DNA of 64,000 nucleotides from NCEH01 sp002257205. GTDB lineage: Bacteria; Pseudomonadota; Alphaproteobacteria; Rhizobiales; Xanthobacteraceae. The DNA is taken from NCBI RefSeq assembly GCF_043195105.1, contig NZ_JBAFWO010000002.1. The stretch is one strand, 5' to 3'. Below the pieces are notes generated by a model. That model had not been told where the DNA came from. It did no database searches and worked only from the letters and a program-made list of their open reading frames with translations. The position numbers and the translations under genes were made by a program. Shown one piece after another: positions 41,622-49,807 of the stretch. Each line of letters opens with the position of its first letter. Position 1 is the first letter of the stretch.

Positions 41622-43274
41622 ATGAACGATCCGATCGACGATGCGGCGGCGGATTTCGTCAAGGTGCGCATGTATCGCGGAATATTGGGCGATTGCTTTC
41701 TGCTGACCACCTGCATCGCCGGCGAAACCAGATATGCGCTGATCGACTGCGGGGTTCTGCAGCACGTGCCCGCCGGCGACGCGCTGTTGAAGAAATTGCC
41801 CCCCGAGGTGCGGAAAAAGGTTGGGGAGGCTCGGCTGAAGGCGGTACAGGCGGGACCAGAACAGATCAAGCGCATCGTGGCGAACATTATTGACACCACC
41901 AAGCATCATCTTCATCTGCTGATCCTGACCCATGAACATTTCGATCATCTGTGCGGCTTCCATTATGCCAAGGAAATGTTCCTGGATAAGAGCGTGGTGA
42001 TCGACCGGCTCTGGATGGCATGGACCGAGGACCCGGCCGACCCGCAGGCGCAGCGCCTGCGGGCGCGCTTTGCGATAGGGCGTACGGCGGTGGCGAATGC
42101 CCTCGCCATGGCGCCGGAGCTCGCCGCCGTCGGTGGCCATCCGCTGGCCATCGCCGAGGGTCTGGCGGCCTTCGTGGGGCTCGCCGAAGAGGTCGCGCCA
42201 AAGCCCGGATCGAAGCGTTCGGCGGCGGCGACAGGCCAGCCGCGCAGCAATTCGACGCGCGGCATGATCGAGCAGATGCAGCTGAAAGTTGGGGCCGCGT
42301 CCACCTTTTATCTCGCGCCGGGGCAAGTGGTTGCCGGGGCCGAGGGCGTGGGCCTGACGACCTATGTCCTCGGCCCCCCGCGCGACGAAGCCTTGTTGCA
42401 AAAGGATGCGCCGTCCGCGGGCGGTGCCAAGGAAGTGTATCTGACGCATACCGACGATGCGGTCGCCCTGTCGAGCGCCGTCGCCGCAAGCGCCCGGCGT
42501 CTTAAGGTCGCCTCGGCGGTCCGGGCGGAGGCGCCCGACCAGCCGTTCGCCCGGCCGCACCGCTGGGGCGATGGGAAGGCGCCCGGCCCGGATGATCCAC
42601 GCGCCAAGCTCGTTGAGTTGTATCAAGAGCGCGAGGAGGCCTATCGGAAGATCGATCACGCCTGGGTGGGGGCGGCGGAAGCCTTGGCGTTGAAGATGGA
42701 TTCCGACACCAACAATACGAGCCTCGCCCTGGCCATGGAATTGCCGGGCGGGCAGGTGCTGCTGTTTCCCGGCGATGCGCAGGTCGGCAATTGGCTGTCC
42801 TGGCGTTCGCAGGATTATCCAAGCCCGGCGCGGCCCGGCGAAAGCGTGGTGACCATCGACGACCTGCTGCGCCGGGTCGTGTTCTATAAGGTGGGCCATC
42901 ACGGCAGCGACAATGCGACGCTGAAGGAGCTCGGCCTTCGTAAAATGGTCGGCGGCCGGCTCACGGCGGCGATTCCCGTTGTCGAAGCGGTGGCAGCGGT
43001 GCAGGGCGCCGGCAGCAAGGTGCCGGGTGCGGGATGGCGCATGCCGCACCCCCCGCTACATGCCGACCTCGTCGAGCGGACCGAAGGGCGCATCGTGCAG
43101 GGCGACGGGGATCCCGCCGCCGAGGCTAAAGCCTTCAAGGAAAACCCGACGCATCCGAAGCATCCGGTGCAGGTTCAGCACCAGAGCGAGGACGGGGGGT
43201 TGTGGGTGGAATTGACCTTCCCCATCGAAGCGGACAGCAAAGCGAAATCCCGGAGTGCTTTCGCGCGAAGCTGA
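41622..43274 (+). CDS. Metallo-beta-lactamase-fold hydrolase, ComEC-like
   Basis: The soluble protein has 550 residues. The metal motif H-x-H-x-D-H is intact (LLILTHEHFDHLCGF; His104, His106, Asp108, His109). Further ligands are expected in LLFPGDAQVGNWLSW and FYKVGHHGSDNATLKELGL, both typical of MBL proteins related to the ComEC/Rec2 hydrolase domain, which act on nucleic acids or phosphoesters. A large insertion (about 150-330) separates the halves. The gene is tightly coupled to the metallopeptidase gene. Nuclease or phosphodiesterase activity is inferred from fold similarity, and a lactonase-type role is the alternative. Confidence 0.85.
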   Translation: MNDPIDDAAADFVKVRMYRGILGDCFLLTTCIAGETRYALIDCGVLQHVPAGDALLKKLPPEVRKKVGEARLKAVQAGPEQIKRIVANIIDTTKHHLHLLILTHEHFDHLCGFHYAKEMFLDKSVVIDRLWMAWTEDPADPQAQRLRARFAIGRTAVANALAMAPELAAVGGHPLAIAEGLAAFVGLAEEVAPKPGSKRSAAATGQPRSNSTRGMIEQMQLKVGAASTFYLAPGQVVAGAEGVGLTTYVLGPPRDEALLQKDAPSAGGAKEVYLTHTDDAVALSSAVAASARRLKVASAVRAEAPDQPFARPHRWGDGKAPGPDDPRAKLVELYQEREEAYRKIDHAWVGAAEALALKMDSDTNNTSLALAMELPGGQVLLFPGDAQVGNWLSWRSQDYPSPARPGESVVTIDDLLRRVVFYKVGHHGSDNATLKELGLRKMVGGRLTAAIPVVEAVAAVQGAGSKVPGAGWRMPHPPLHADLVERTEGRIVQGDGDPAAEAKAFKENPTHPKHPVQVQHQSEDGGLWVELTFPIEADSKAKSRSAFARS

Positions 43275-43282
43275 TATTCGGG

Positions 43283-43301
43283 CAGGCGCCCGAGGCGCCT
43301 G
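43283..43301. terminator. Hairpin closing the hydrolase cassette (convergent genes)
   Basis: CAGGCGCC (43283-43290) and GGCGCCTG (43294-43301) form a perfect stem with a CGA loop between converging stops. It carries the same GGCGCC-CGA core as the terminators at 6836 and 22757 but lacks a T-run. Confidence 0.6.
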
Positions 43302-43862
43302 TTACGGCATTCTGGAGGGAAGGGTGATCGTTTCGCCATCCACTTGGAACATGCCGTAGCCCTGATGATGAATGGTTTTGGGAGCCACTTGCGCCGGGTC
43401 ATGCCAAGCTTTCACCACCTCCAATACGAAAAGATTATAAGCGTTCACGAGCCGGGTATCTTTCACGACGCACTCAAGGTTCGCGAAGCATTCCCCCACG
43501 AGCGGCGCCTGCACTTGCGTTGCGGGCACGGCCGTGAGGCCACAGGCGGCGAACTTGTCCATGTCGCGCCCCGAACAATTGCCGACTGCAACCACCTTGG
43601 AGGCAAGTTCCACCGCCGGAATGGCGATGACACAGGCTTTGGTGGCGCGCAGTGCGGTGAAGCTGAAATCGCCGCTGCTGACGATGCAGGCGATCAGGGG
43701 TGGATTAAAGTCCACCATCATGTGCCACGACATGGTCATGACATTCGCATGCCCCTGATGACTGGTCGTGAGCAGAACCACCGGCCCCGGCTCGATCAGC
43801 CGATAGACTTGCGAAAGCGGCAGGATTTGCATTGCATGAGGGGTATTCATTGCATGCGGCAT
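43302..43862 (-). CDS. Flavin reductase-like FMN-binding protein
   Basis: The split-barrel flavoprotein has 186 residues, of the flavin reductase/flavoredoxin (DIM6/NTAB) family. Typical parts are VVLLTTSHQGHANVMTMSWH, PPLIACIVSSGDFSFTALRA, CVIAIPAVELASKVV and the cysteine-containing VGNCSGRDMDKFAACGLT. The start is uncertain: ATGs at 43862 and 43850 are both possible and neither has a strong ribosome site. It stands alone, convergent to the hydrolase cassette. It may supply reduced flavin or act on small oxidised compounds. Confidence 0.87.
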   Translation of the reverse strand: MPHAMNTPHAMQILPLSQVYRLIEPGPVVLLTTSHQGHANVMTMSWHMMVDFNPPLIACIVSSGDFSFTALRATKACVIAIPAVELASKVVAVGNCSGRDMDKFAACGLTAVPATQVQAPLVGECFANLECVVKDTRLVNAYNLFVLEVVKAWHDPAQVAPKTIHHQGYGMFQVDGETITLPSRMP

Positions 43863-44255
43863 CAGGCGAGGCCCCGGGCGATGCAAACCGGCACGCAGCG
43901 TGTCGCACAGCCGCGCTTCGGCGGCGTGAGAACCGGAAGGGGCACCATCGCGAGGCTTGCGAACGGGGGACGAAAGGCCGTGATCATGCTCGCATCTCCT
44001 CGCGCAGCCCACGTGCCGCTACGGCAGAAAGCTGGATTTGCGCGGGCGGAATTTCACCTGCCTTTGTAGCATCCGGCAGTTCGCCGTGGCTGCGCCTTGC
44101 GTTGTGTCAAGAAATGCGCGCGCGACGTCCATGAGCGCGGCCGAACCAAGACGGCCGGCAAGGCGCGTGCGCCGAGACGCCCTGCTTCTTCCGCCCGTTG
44201 CCGAATTGCCTCGCCTGCGCGGCTCGATCGGCTGCAACACCACTTTCCATCCTCG
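43863..44255. other. Intergenic region, no gene recognised
   Basis: These bases separate the flavin reductase and catalase genes, both leftward. The promoter of the flavin reductase should lie in the left half. I see no gene, RNA or clear repeat here, and the open frames look like random high-GC frames. Confidence 0.5.
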
Positions 44256-46373
44256 TCAGAGCTTGACGCTGGTTTCGCGGGCCCAGAGGCGCAGCTTGCG
44301 GCAGCTTGAGACGAAGTGCGACGCCGAGGCGGCACTCTCGAGCGGGATCAGGCCCTCGTCCGCGTCGGCCGCGACGCCGGCCTTGGACAAAAGCGGCGCG
44401 GCGGCAGCTGTGAAGCCGATGAATTTGCAATGGGCGAAGGCATCGGCGACGAAATCACGCGCCGCCGCCTCGCCGGCGAGCCGCTCCGCCCCTTCCTCCG
44501 ACAGGAGCAATGCCACGGCATCGAACAGCACCGACGGACCACCGTCGATCATGTGCTTGGCCACGACGCGGGTGCCGTCTGCCGCTTCCACCCCGGCCAC
44601 CTTCGGGGCGATCACCTCCATGGTCGCGCCCTCCGTCTCAATGGCTGCCCGCAGGCGCTTCAGGAGAGCCCCGTCGCAGCTGTCGCTGACGAGCACGCCC
44701 ACCTTGCGACCGGCAAAGCTCGGCGGGCCATTTTGGACGATGCTGAGGGCGGGCGAGGCCGGCAGGTCGTCGCGTGGGGTGATGGCCGCATCCGCCGGCT
44801 CGGGCAGCTCCTCGATCCCGAGCTTGTCGGCCACGGTCGCGCCGAGAGCCTCATCTATATTGAGCAGATGCGCCACCATTCGCTCACGCAGGACCGGATT
44901 CTCGCATTTGCTGAGCTCGAAGGTCAGCGCCATCGCGATATGCTTCTGCTCGGTCGCGGTCTGGCTGTTGAAGAATTGCCGCGCCTGGCTGTAATGGTCG
45001 GCGAAGCTCTCCGGGCGCAGCCGCACTTTCGGCGCGTCGATCTCCTCGCGGAACGAGCGGAACCCGCGCACGGGATCTTCCCGCGGACCGGCGCCCCATG
45101 AATTCGGCTGGTAATTCGCCCGGCCGACCGGGTTGCGCATCGTCATGTGCCCGTCCTGCTGGAAATGCGCGAACGGGCATTTCGGCGCATTGACCGGGAT
45201 ATGCGTGAAGTTCGGACTGCCGAGGCGCTTCAGCTGGGTGTCGAGATAGGAGAAGTTGCGGCCCTGAAGCAGGGGATCGTTGGAGAAGTCGATGCCGGGG
45301 GGCACATTCTGCGTCATGAACGCGACTTGCTCGGTCTCCGCAAAGAAATTGTCCGGCATGCGGTCGAGCACCAGCCGGCCGACCGGGACCGGCTTGATGA
45401 CCTCCTCAGGAATGAGCTTGGTCGGGTCGAGCACGTCGAAATCGAAACTGTCGGCGAATGCCTGGTCGAACAGCTGAACGCACAGCTCCCATTCCGGGAA
45501 ATTGCCGGACTGGATGGCGTCCCACAGATCGCGGCGGTGGAAGTCGGGGTCGGCGCCATTGATCTTCACCGCCTCGTTCCACACCACCGATTGCAATCCG
45601 AGCTTCGGCTTCCAGATGAATTTGACGAAAGTGGATTCATCCCTGGCATTGAGGAAGCGGAAGGTGTGGACGCCGAAGCCTTCCATGAAGCGGAAGGAGC
45701 GTGGGATCGCACGGTCCGACATGATCCACATGATCATGTGCATGGATTCCGGCGTCAGCGAGATGAAGTCCCAGAAATTGTCGTGGGCGGACTGGGCTTG
45801 CGGGAAGGCGCGGTCCGGCTCGGGCTTCACCGAATGGATTACGTCCGGAAACTTGATCGCATCCTGGATGAAGAATACCGGGATATTATTGCCGACGAGA
45901 TCCCAATTGCCTTCCTGCGTATAAATCTTCACCGCAAAACCGCGCACATCGCGCGCGAGGTCAAACGATCCCTTGGAGCCGGCAACGGTGGAAAAGCGGA
46001 CGAAAGCGGGCGTCTTCTCTCCAGGGCGCTGGAACAGGTCGGCGCGGGTGTATTGGGCGAGCGACTGGTACGTCTCGAAATAGCCGTGGGCGCCATAGCC
46101 ACGGGCATGCACGACGCGTTCGGGAATGCGCTCGTGGTCGAAATGGAAGATTTTCTCCCGGAAATGGAAATCCTCGATCAGGCTGGGGCCGCGCGGGCCG
46201 ATCTTGAGCGTGTTCTGGTCATCGGCGACCGGCCCGCCCTGCGCGGTCGTCAGCGTTTGCGTGTCGCCGTCCGCGATCTGGTGGAGCTCGCCTCCCTGGC
46301 CACGTAGGAGGGGCTGATCGTGGATCGTCACGCTGTCAGCGACACCTTTGGCGCGCTTGGGCTGTCCTGCCAT
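44256..46373 (-). CDS. katE: Large-subunit catalase, KatE/HPII type
   Basis: The monofunctional heme catalase has 705 residues, the length expected of large-subunit HPII enzymes. The catalytic histidine lies in FDHERIPERVVHARGYGAHG. The proximal heme tyrosine is in RNFSYLDTQLKRLGSPNF. The C-terminal domain (about 555-705), beginning RKVGVLVSDSCDGALLKRLR, is the flavodoxin/DJ-1-like extension of this class. The ATG at 46373 has AAGGGA upstream. It lies 62 bases after a DUF892 ferritin-like gene, a common pairing in stress-induced regions. Confidence 0.95.
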   Translation of the reverse strand: MAGQPKRAKGVADSVTIHDQPLLRGQGGELHQIADGDTQTLTTAQGGPVADDQNTLKIGPRGPSLIEDFHFREKIFHFDHERIPERVVHARGYGAHGYFETYQSLAQYTRADLFQRPGEKTPAFVRFSTVAGSKGSFDLARDVRGFAVKIYTQEGNWDLVGNNIPVFFIQDAIKFPDVIHSVKPEPDRAFPQAQSAHDNFWDFISLTPESMHMIMWIMSDRAIPRSFRFMEGFGVHTFRFLNARDESTFVKFIWKPKLGLQSVVWNEAVKINGADPDFHRRDLWDAIQSGNFPEWELCVQLFDQAFADSFDFDVLDPTKLIPEEVIKPVPVGRLVLDRMPDNFFAETEQVAFMTQNVPPGIDFSNDPLLQGRNFSYLDTQLKRLGSPNFTHIPVNAPKCPFAHFQQDGHMTMRNPVGRANYQPNSWGAGPREDPVRGFRSFREEIDAPKVRLRPESFADHYSQARQFFNSQTATEQKHIAMALTFELSKCENPVLRERMVAHLLNIDEALGATVADKLGIEELPEPADAAITPRDDLPASPALSIVQNGPPSFAGRKVGVLVSDSCDGALLKRLRAAIETEGATMEVIAPKVAGVEAADGTRVVAKHMIDGGPSVLFDAVALLLSEEGAERLAGEAAARDFVADAFAHCKFIGFTAAAAPLLSKAGVAADADEGLIPLESAASASHFVSSCRKLRLWARETSVKL

Positions 46374-46435
46374 TTTCTTTCCCTTCTCGCTATGCTGACG
46401 AAGGCGCCCCCGCCCGGTGGGGCAGGGCGCATGGA

Positions 46436-46942
46436 TCACGCGGCCTTGCGGGCCTTCGCGCGATCGTTGGCGCCGGCGTCCGCGAGCTTCGTCAGGTCGG
46501 CGTCGGTCTTCGATTCCTCCTTCAGCGTGGCGTCGAGCAGGGTCGCGGCTTCGGACAGGCCGAGCTCGGTCGCCCAGCGCTTCAGGGTGCCGTAGCGGGT
46601 GATCTCATAATGCTCCACGGCCTGGGCTGAGGCGACGAGGCCCGCATCCAGTGCCGGCACGCCCTTGAACTCATCCATGATTTCTTCGCCTTCGGCGAGG
46701 ATCCCCTCGATGGCGTCGCAGGTCTTGCCCTGGGCGCGCTTGCCGATCAGCTCGAAGACCTGCTGCAGGCGTTCGATCTGGCCTTCGGTTTCCTGCCGAT
46801 GCTTCTCGAACGCCGCCTTGAGCTCGGGAGACTCGGCCGCCCGCTGCATCTTCGGCAGAGCCTTGAGGATCTTGCGCTCGGCGTAATATATATCCTTGAG
46901 CGTATCGTGAAACAGATCGTCCAGAGTCTTTTCCTGCGCCAT
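46436..46942 (-). CDS. Ferritin-like DUF892 (YciE/YciF family) protein
   Basis: The four-helix protein has 168 residues. The family start TLDDLFHDTLKDIYYAERKI and the metal-site glutamates in HRQETEGQIERLQQVFELIG and AVEHYEITRYGTLKRWATEL are present. Members are non-heme iron proteins linked to stress responses. The tail is basic and alanine-rich (NDRAKARKAA). It precedes the catalase gene in the same direction, consistent with a joint oxidative or general-stress role. Iron storage has not been established for the family. Confidence 0.92.
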   Translation of the reverse strand: MAQEKTLDDLFHDTLKDIYYAERKILKALPKMQRAAESPELKAAFEKHRQETEGQIERLQQVFELIGKRAQGKTCDAIEGILAEGEEIMDEFKGVPALDAGLVASAQAVEHYEITRYGTLKRWATELGLSEAATLLDATLKEESKTDADLTKLADAGANDRAKARKAA

Positions 46943-47156
46943 GGCATCACCTTTGTTTTATTGAAGATTCGACCGGGCTGTCGCGCAGCCCGACGGTCCA
47001 CAACGCGCCATCACGATTGGCGTTCCCGCTCGTCTTGGTCCGAAACGCGAAAGGACGTGGCGGCAGTGAGGTTTTGCATCGTGACCTTTGCGGTTGCATG
47101 GGCCTCTACGCATCTGCTGCCGCTGCCTGATCGGTCGGAACCGTAGATGGAGGGCA

Positions 47157-47190
47157 GGGGTTGGGGCTGGAAAGGGGTTGGGGCTGGAAA
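47157..47190 (+). repeat. Tandem 17-base G-rich repeat (four-tract G-quadruplex motif)
   Basis: GGGGTTGGGGCTGGAAA occurs twice in perfect tandem (47157-47173 and 47174-47190). Together the copies present four GGGG tracts with loops of 2, 7 and 2 bases, a canonical G-quadruplex pattern on the coding strand 75 bases ahead of the DUF72 gene. The rest of the gap 46943-47265 shows no gene. Confidence 0.8.
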
Positions 47191-47265
47191 ATGCCGACTG
47201 CTGACTTCAGGTCCGATGCCGATGTACTTGCGCACACCATTGATAGGCCATCTGCGGGAGGCGTC

Positions 47266-48171
47266 ATGACCAGCCGGCATGGCACCATCCGCATCGGCGT
47301 CTCGGGATGGACCTACGCGCCCTGGCGCGGCAATTTCTACCCCGACGGCCTCGTACAGAAGCGCGAACTTGCCTTTGCGGCCCAGCGCTTTCCCGCGCTT
47401 GAGATCAACGGGACCTTTTACGGCCTGCAACGCCCGGAAGTATTCGCCCGTTGGGCGGACGAGACGCCGGACGACTTCGTCTTCGCCGTGAAAGGCTCGC
47501 GCTTCATCACCCATACCAAGCGGTTGCGCGACATCGAGACCCCGCTGGCCAATTTTCTCGCTTCGGGCCTGCTGCGGCTTGGGCCCAAACTTGGCCCGCT
47601 GCTGTGGCAATTCCCGCCGAGTTTCCGCTTCGACGCGGAACTGATCCGCGATTTCCTAGCCTTGCTGCCCCGGACTCCGGCGGCCGCCGCCTGTCTCGCC
47701 CGTCGGCACGATGCGCGCCTCGACGGGCGCGCCGCGACCGAAACAGAGGCGAAGGGGCCCATGCGCCATGCCATGGAAATCCGCCATGACAGTTTTCGCG
47801 ATCCCGCCTTTGTCGATCTGCTGCGCGAGCATGGCGTCGCCCTGGTGTGCGCCGACACGCGCGACTGGCCGCGCCTGATGGATCTGACGGCGGACTTCGT
47901 CTATTGCCGCCTGCACGGTTCGACCGAACTCTATCGTTCGCGCTACGAGCCGGCGGCGCTGGATGTGTGGGCCAGGCGCGCAAAGGCCTGGGCCGAGGGG
48001 CGGCCGATGCGGGACGGCACGTTCGCCGGCACGCCCGAGGCGCACGCCAAGGCGCGGGACGTATTCGTGTTTTTCGACAATACGGATAAGTTGCACGCGC
48101 CAGAAGATGCGGCACAATTGATGCGGCGGCTCGACATCCATTGGCGACCCGATGCGGTGAGGGCGGCATGA
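47266..48171 (+). CDS. DUF72 (YecE-like) protein
   Basis: The TIM-barrel protein has 301 residues. The opening IRIGVSGWTYAPWRGNFYPD and the segments EINGTFYGLQRPEVFARWAD, FAVKGSRFITHTKRL and LLWQFPPSFRFD are strongly characteristic of DUF72. The C-terminal YCRLHGSTELYRSRYEP and VFFDNTDKLHAPEDA complete it. The biochemical role is not settled; structural similarity to endonuclease IV-type barrels has been noted for the family. The ATG at 47266 has GGGAGG upstream. Its stop overlaps the UdgX start (ATGA), suggesting a shared DNA-related function. Confidence 0.9.
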   Translation: MTSRHGTIRIGVSGWTYAPWRGNFYPDGLVQKRELAFAAQRFPALEINGTFYGLQRPEVFARWADETPDDFVFAVKGSRFITHTKRLRDIETPLANFLASGLLRLGPKLGPLLWQFPPSFRFDAELIRDFLALLPRTPAAAACLARRHDARLDGRAATETEAKGPMRHAMEIRHDSFRDPAFVDLLREHGVALVCADTRDWPRLMDLTADFVYCRLHGSTELYRSRYEPAALDVWARRAKAWAEGRPMRDGTFAGTPEAHAKARDVFVFFDNTDKLHAPEDAAQLMRRLDIHWRPDAVRAA

Positions 48172-48782
48172 GCGTGCGGGACGACGCGCGGCCGGAGGCG
48201 CGCACGTTCGAGACTTTGGACGCGCTCAACGCGGCGCTCGCGGCGGAGCCGCCGCCGGTGGTGGGCGCTCTCCGTCCGGTGCCGGGCGAGGGACCTGTCG
48301 GAGCCGGCATCGCCTTTGTCGGCGAGCAGCCCGGCGACGAGGAAGACCGGCAGGGGCGCCCGTTCGTCGGCCCGGCGGGGCAATTGTTGGACCGCGCGCT
48401 GGCGCAGGCTGGGATCGCCCGCGCGCGTAGCTATGTGACGAATGCGGTGAAGTCTTTCAAGTTCGTCCAGCGCGGCAAGCGGCGCATCCACCAGAAGCCG
48501 ACGGCGGGCGAGGTGTCGCATGCGCGCTGGTGGCTCGACCGCGAACTCGATCTCGTCCATCCGCGCGTCGTGGTCGCACTCGGTGCCACGGCGGGGCTGG
48601 CGCTCGCCGGTCGACGGGTTGCGGTCACACGCGAGCGCGGGCCGCTCACGTTCGGCAAGAGGTGCGGCTATCTCACCGTGCACCCGTCCTATCTGCTGCG
48701 CCTGCCGGACGAAGCGTCCAGGCATGCGGCCTATGAGGCCTTTGTTGCGGATCTCAAGGCCATCCGAGAGATGGCGCTCTAA
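48168..48782 (+). CDS. udgX: UdgX-type uracil-DNA glycosylase superfamily protein
   Basis: The protein has 204 residues with the family 4/UdgX signature GEQPGDEEDRQGRPFVGPAG and the terminal motif TVHPSYLLRLP. The diagnostic UdgX insertion is present as KFVQRGKRRIHQKPT, with His108 in the KRRIH loop. In the mycobacterial enzyme the corresponding histidine forms a covalent bond with the abasic sugar after uracil removal, giving very stable uracil-DNA binding. The four cysteines of family 4 UDG iron-sulfur proteins are not evident in this sequence. It is translationally coupled to the DUF72 gene. Confidence 0.92.
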   Translation: MSVRDDARPEARTFETLDALNAALAAEPPPVVGALRPVPGEGPVGAGIAFVGEQPGDEEDRQGRPFVGPAGQLLDRALAQAGIARARSYVTNAVKSFKFVQRGKRRIHQKPTAGEVSHARWWLDRELDLVHPRVVVALGATAGLALAGRRVAVTRERGPLTFGKRCGYLTVHPSYLLRLPDEASRHAAYEAFVADLKAIREMAL

Positions 48783-49031
48783 CTCTTTGAAGAGACACGG
48801 ATTTGCCGAGCCCCTTGAATCGGCCCGCGTTTCAATGGGCGGCAAGGGCGGCAAGGCCAAGTCCCGCCGTGCCCCCGCAGATGCGAGGCGGCGCGTGGCT
48901 TCCCTCGCCTGAGAAACGCATTCCATTTCCCGAATTTTGCTCCGGGCGAGACCGGAGCGGATGCGGCTTTGGAGATTGCGGTTCACCTGAATGCATTACG
49001 GCGCTTGACGAGGGGTGAAAAATAAATTTGA

Positions 49032-49065
49032 ATATATGAAATTAACTTCGGATATATGAAATTAA
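49032..49065 (+). promoter_or_regulatory. Two direct repeats, 20 bases apart, before the IclR start
   Basis: ATATATGAAATTAA occurs at 49032-49045 and again at 49052-49065, exactly 20 bases (about two helical turns) apart, ending one base before the IclR start codon. The preceding 48783-49031 contains no convincing gene. They are candidate autoregulatory sites on the same DNA face, and would overlap the ribosome-binding region. Confidence 0.6.
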
Positions 49066-49066
49066 A

Positions 49067-49807
49067 ATGAGCGCTGTGCGATCTGCATCCCGGGCTTTCC
49101 AGATTTTCGAGGTGTTTGGCGCCGAGGGGCGCCCGATGCTCCTCACAGAGATCGCGCCGTTGATCGACGTGCCGCTTTCGAGCTGCTACGGGCTGATCCA
49201 GACCTTGCTTGAGCGCGGCTATCTCTATGCCGTGAGCCGCCGCCGTGGCTTCTATCCCACCCGCAAGCTGCACCTTCTCACGACCGCCATCGCGGCGAAG
49301 GACGCCTACCTCCAGCGCCTCGTCCCGCATCTTGAAGCTCTGCGCGATATCAGCGGGGAAACAGTAATCATCGGCACCCGCCAGGGCGACCAGGTGCTTT
49401 ATCTGGACGTTTTGGAAGGCGCGCAGACCATCCGTTATTCGGCACGGCCCGGCGACTTCAAGCCGCTGCACTCCAGCTCCATCGGCAAGGCGCTGCTGGC
49501 GGCCGGTCCGCGCGACGGCATCCAAACGCTGATACGCAAGAAGTCCATCGTCCCCATCACGGCGCATACGATCACCGATCCCCAGCGCCTCGAAGCGGAT
49601 CTGGAGGCCGGGCGGGCGCGCGGCTATTTCACCACCCACGGCGAAAACGTGGCTGACGTAACGGCGCTCTCCACCGCCCTGGAGGTGGACGGCATGATGA
49701 TCGGCATCGCCATCGCCGGGCCGAGCTACCGCATGGAAGGCGCCATGGACGCGCTTGCTGCGCGCCTGCTGGCCACGGCCGGCGACATCAAGGCAGCCGC
49801 GCGATGA
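49067..49807 (+). CDS. IclR-family regulator of the mutase operon
   Basis: The regulator has 246 residues. The winged helix-turn-helix (about 1-65) includes ASRAFQIFEVFGAEGRPMLL and VPLSSCYGLIQTLLERGYLY. The effector domain (about 80-246) includes GETVIIGTRQGDQVLYLDVL and YSARPGDFKPLHSSSIGKAL. No good Shine-Dalgarno site exists because the direct repeats occupy that position. It is the first gene of a rightward operon, overlapping the next gene by four bases, so it probably responds to an intermediate of the encoded acyl-CoA pathway. Confidence 0.92.
   Translation: MSAVRSASRAFQIFEVFGAEGRPMLLTEIAPLIDVPLSSCYGLIQTLLERGYLYAVSRRRGFYPTRKLHLLTTAIAAKDAYLQRLVPHLEALRDISGETVIIGTRQGDQVLYLDVLEGAQTIRYSARPGDFKPLHSSSIGKALLAAGPRDGIQTLIRKKSIVPITAHTITDPQRLEADLEAGRARGYFTTHGENVADVTALSTALEVDGMMIGIAIAGPSYRMEGAMDALAARLLATAGDIKAAAR

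Noticed and set aside
35767..43274. Prophage lysis module
   Set aside because: No capsid, tail, terminase, integrase or attachment repeat is visible nearby, and the protease, patatin and MBL genes are not usual phage lysis genes.
35767..43274. CBASS-type defence locus because of the patatin gene
   Set aside because: No nucleotidyltransferase (CD-NTase) or Cap-type accessory gene is present among the neighbours.
48835..48912. A 25-codon frame encoding a very basic peptide (begins MGGKGGKAKSRR)
   Set aside because: No ribosome-binding site, low-complexity composition and no neighbour that suggests a role; it may be chance in GC-rich DNA.
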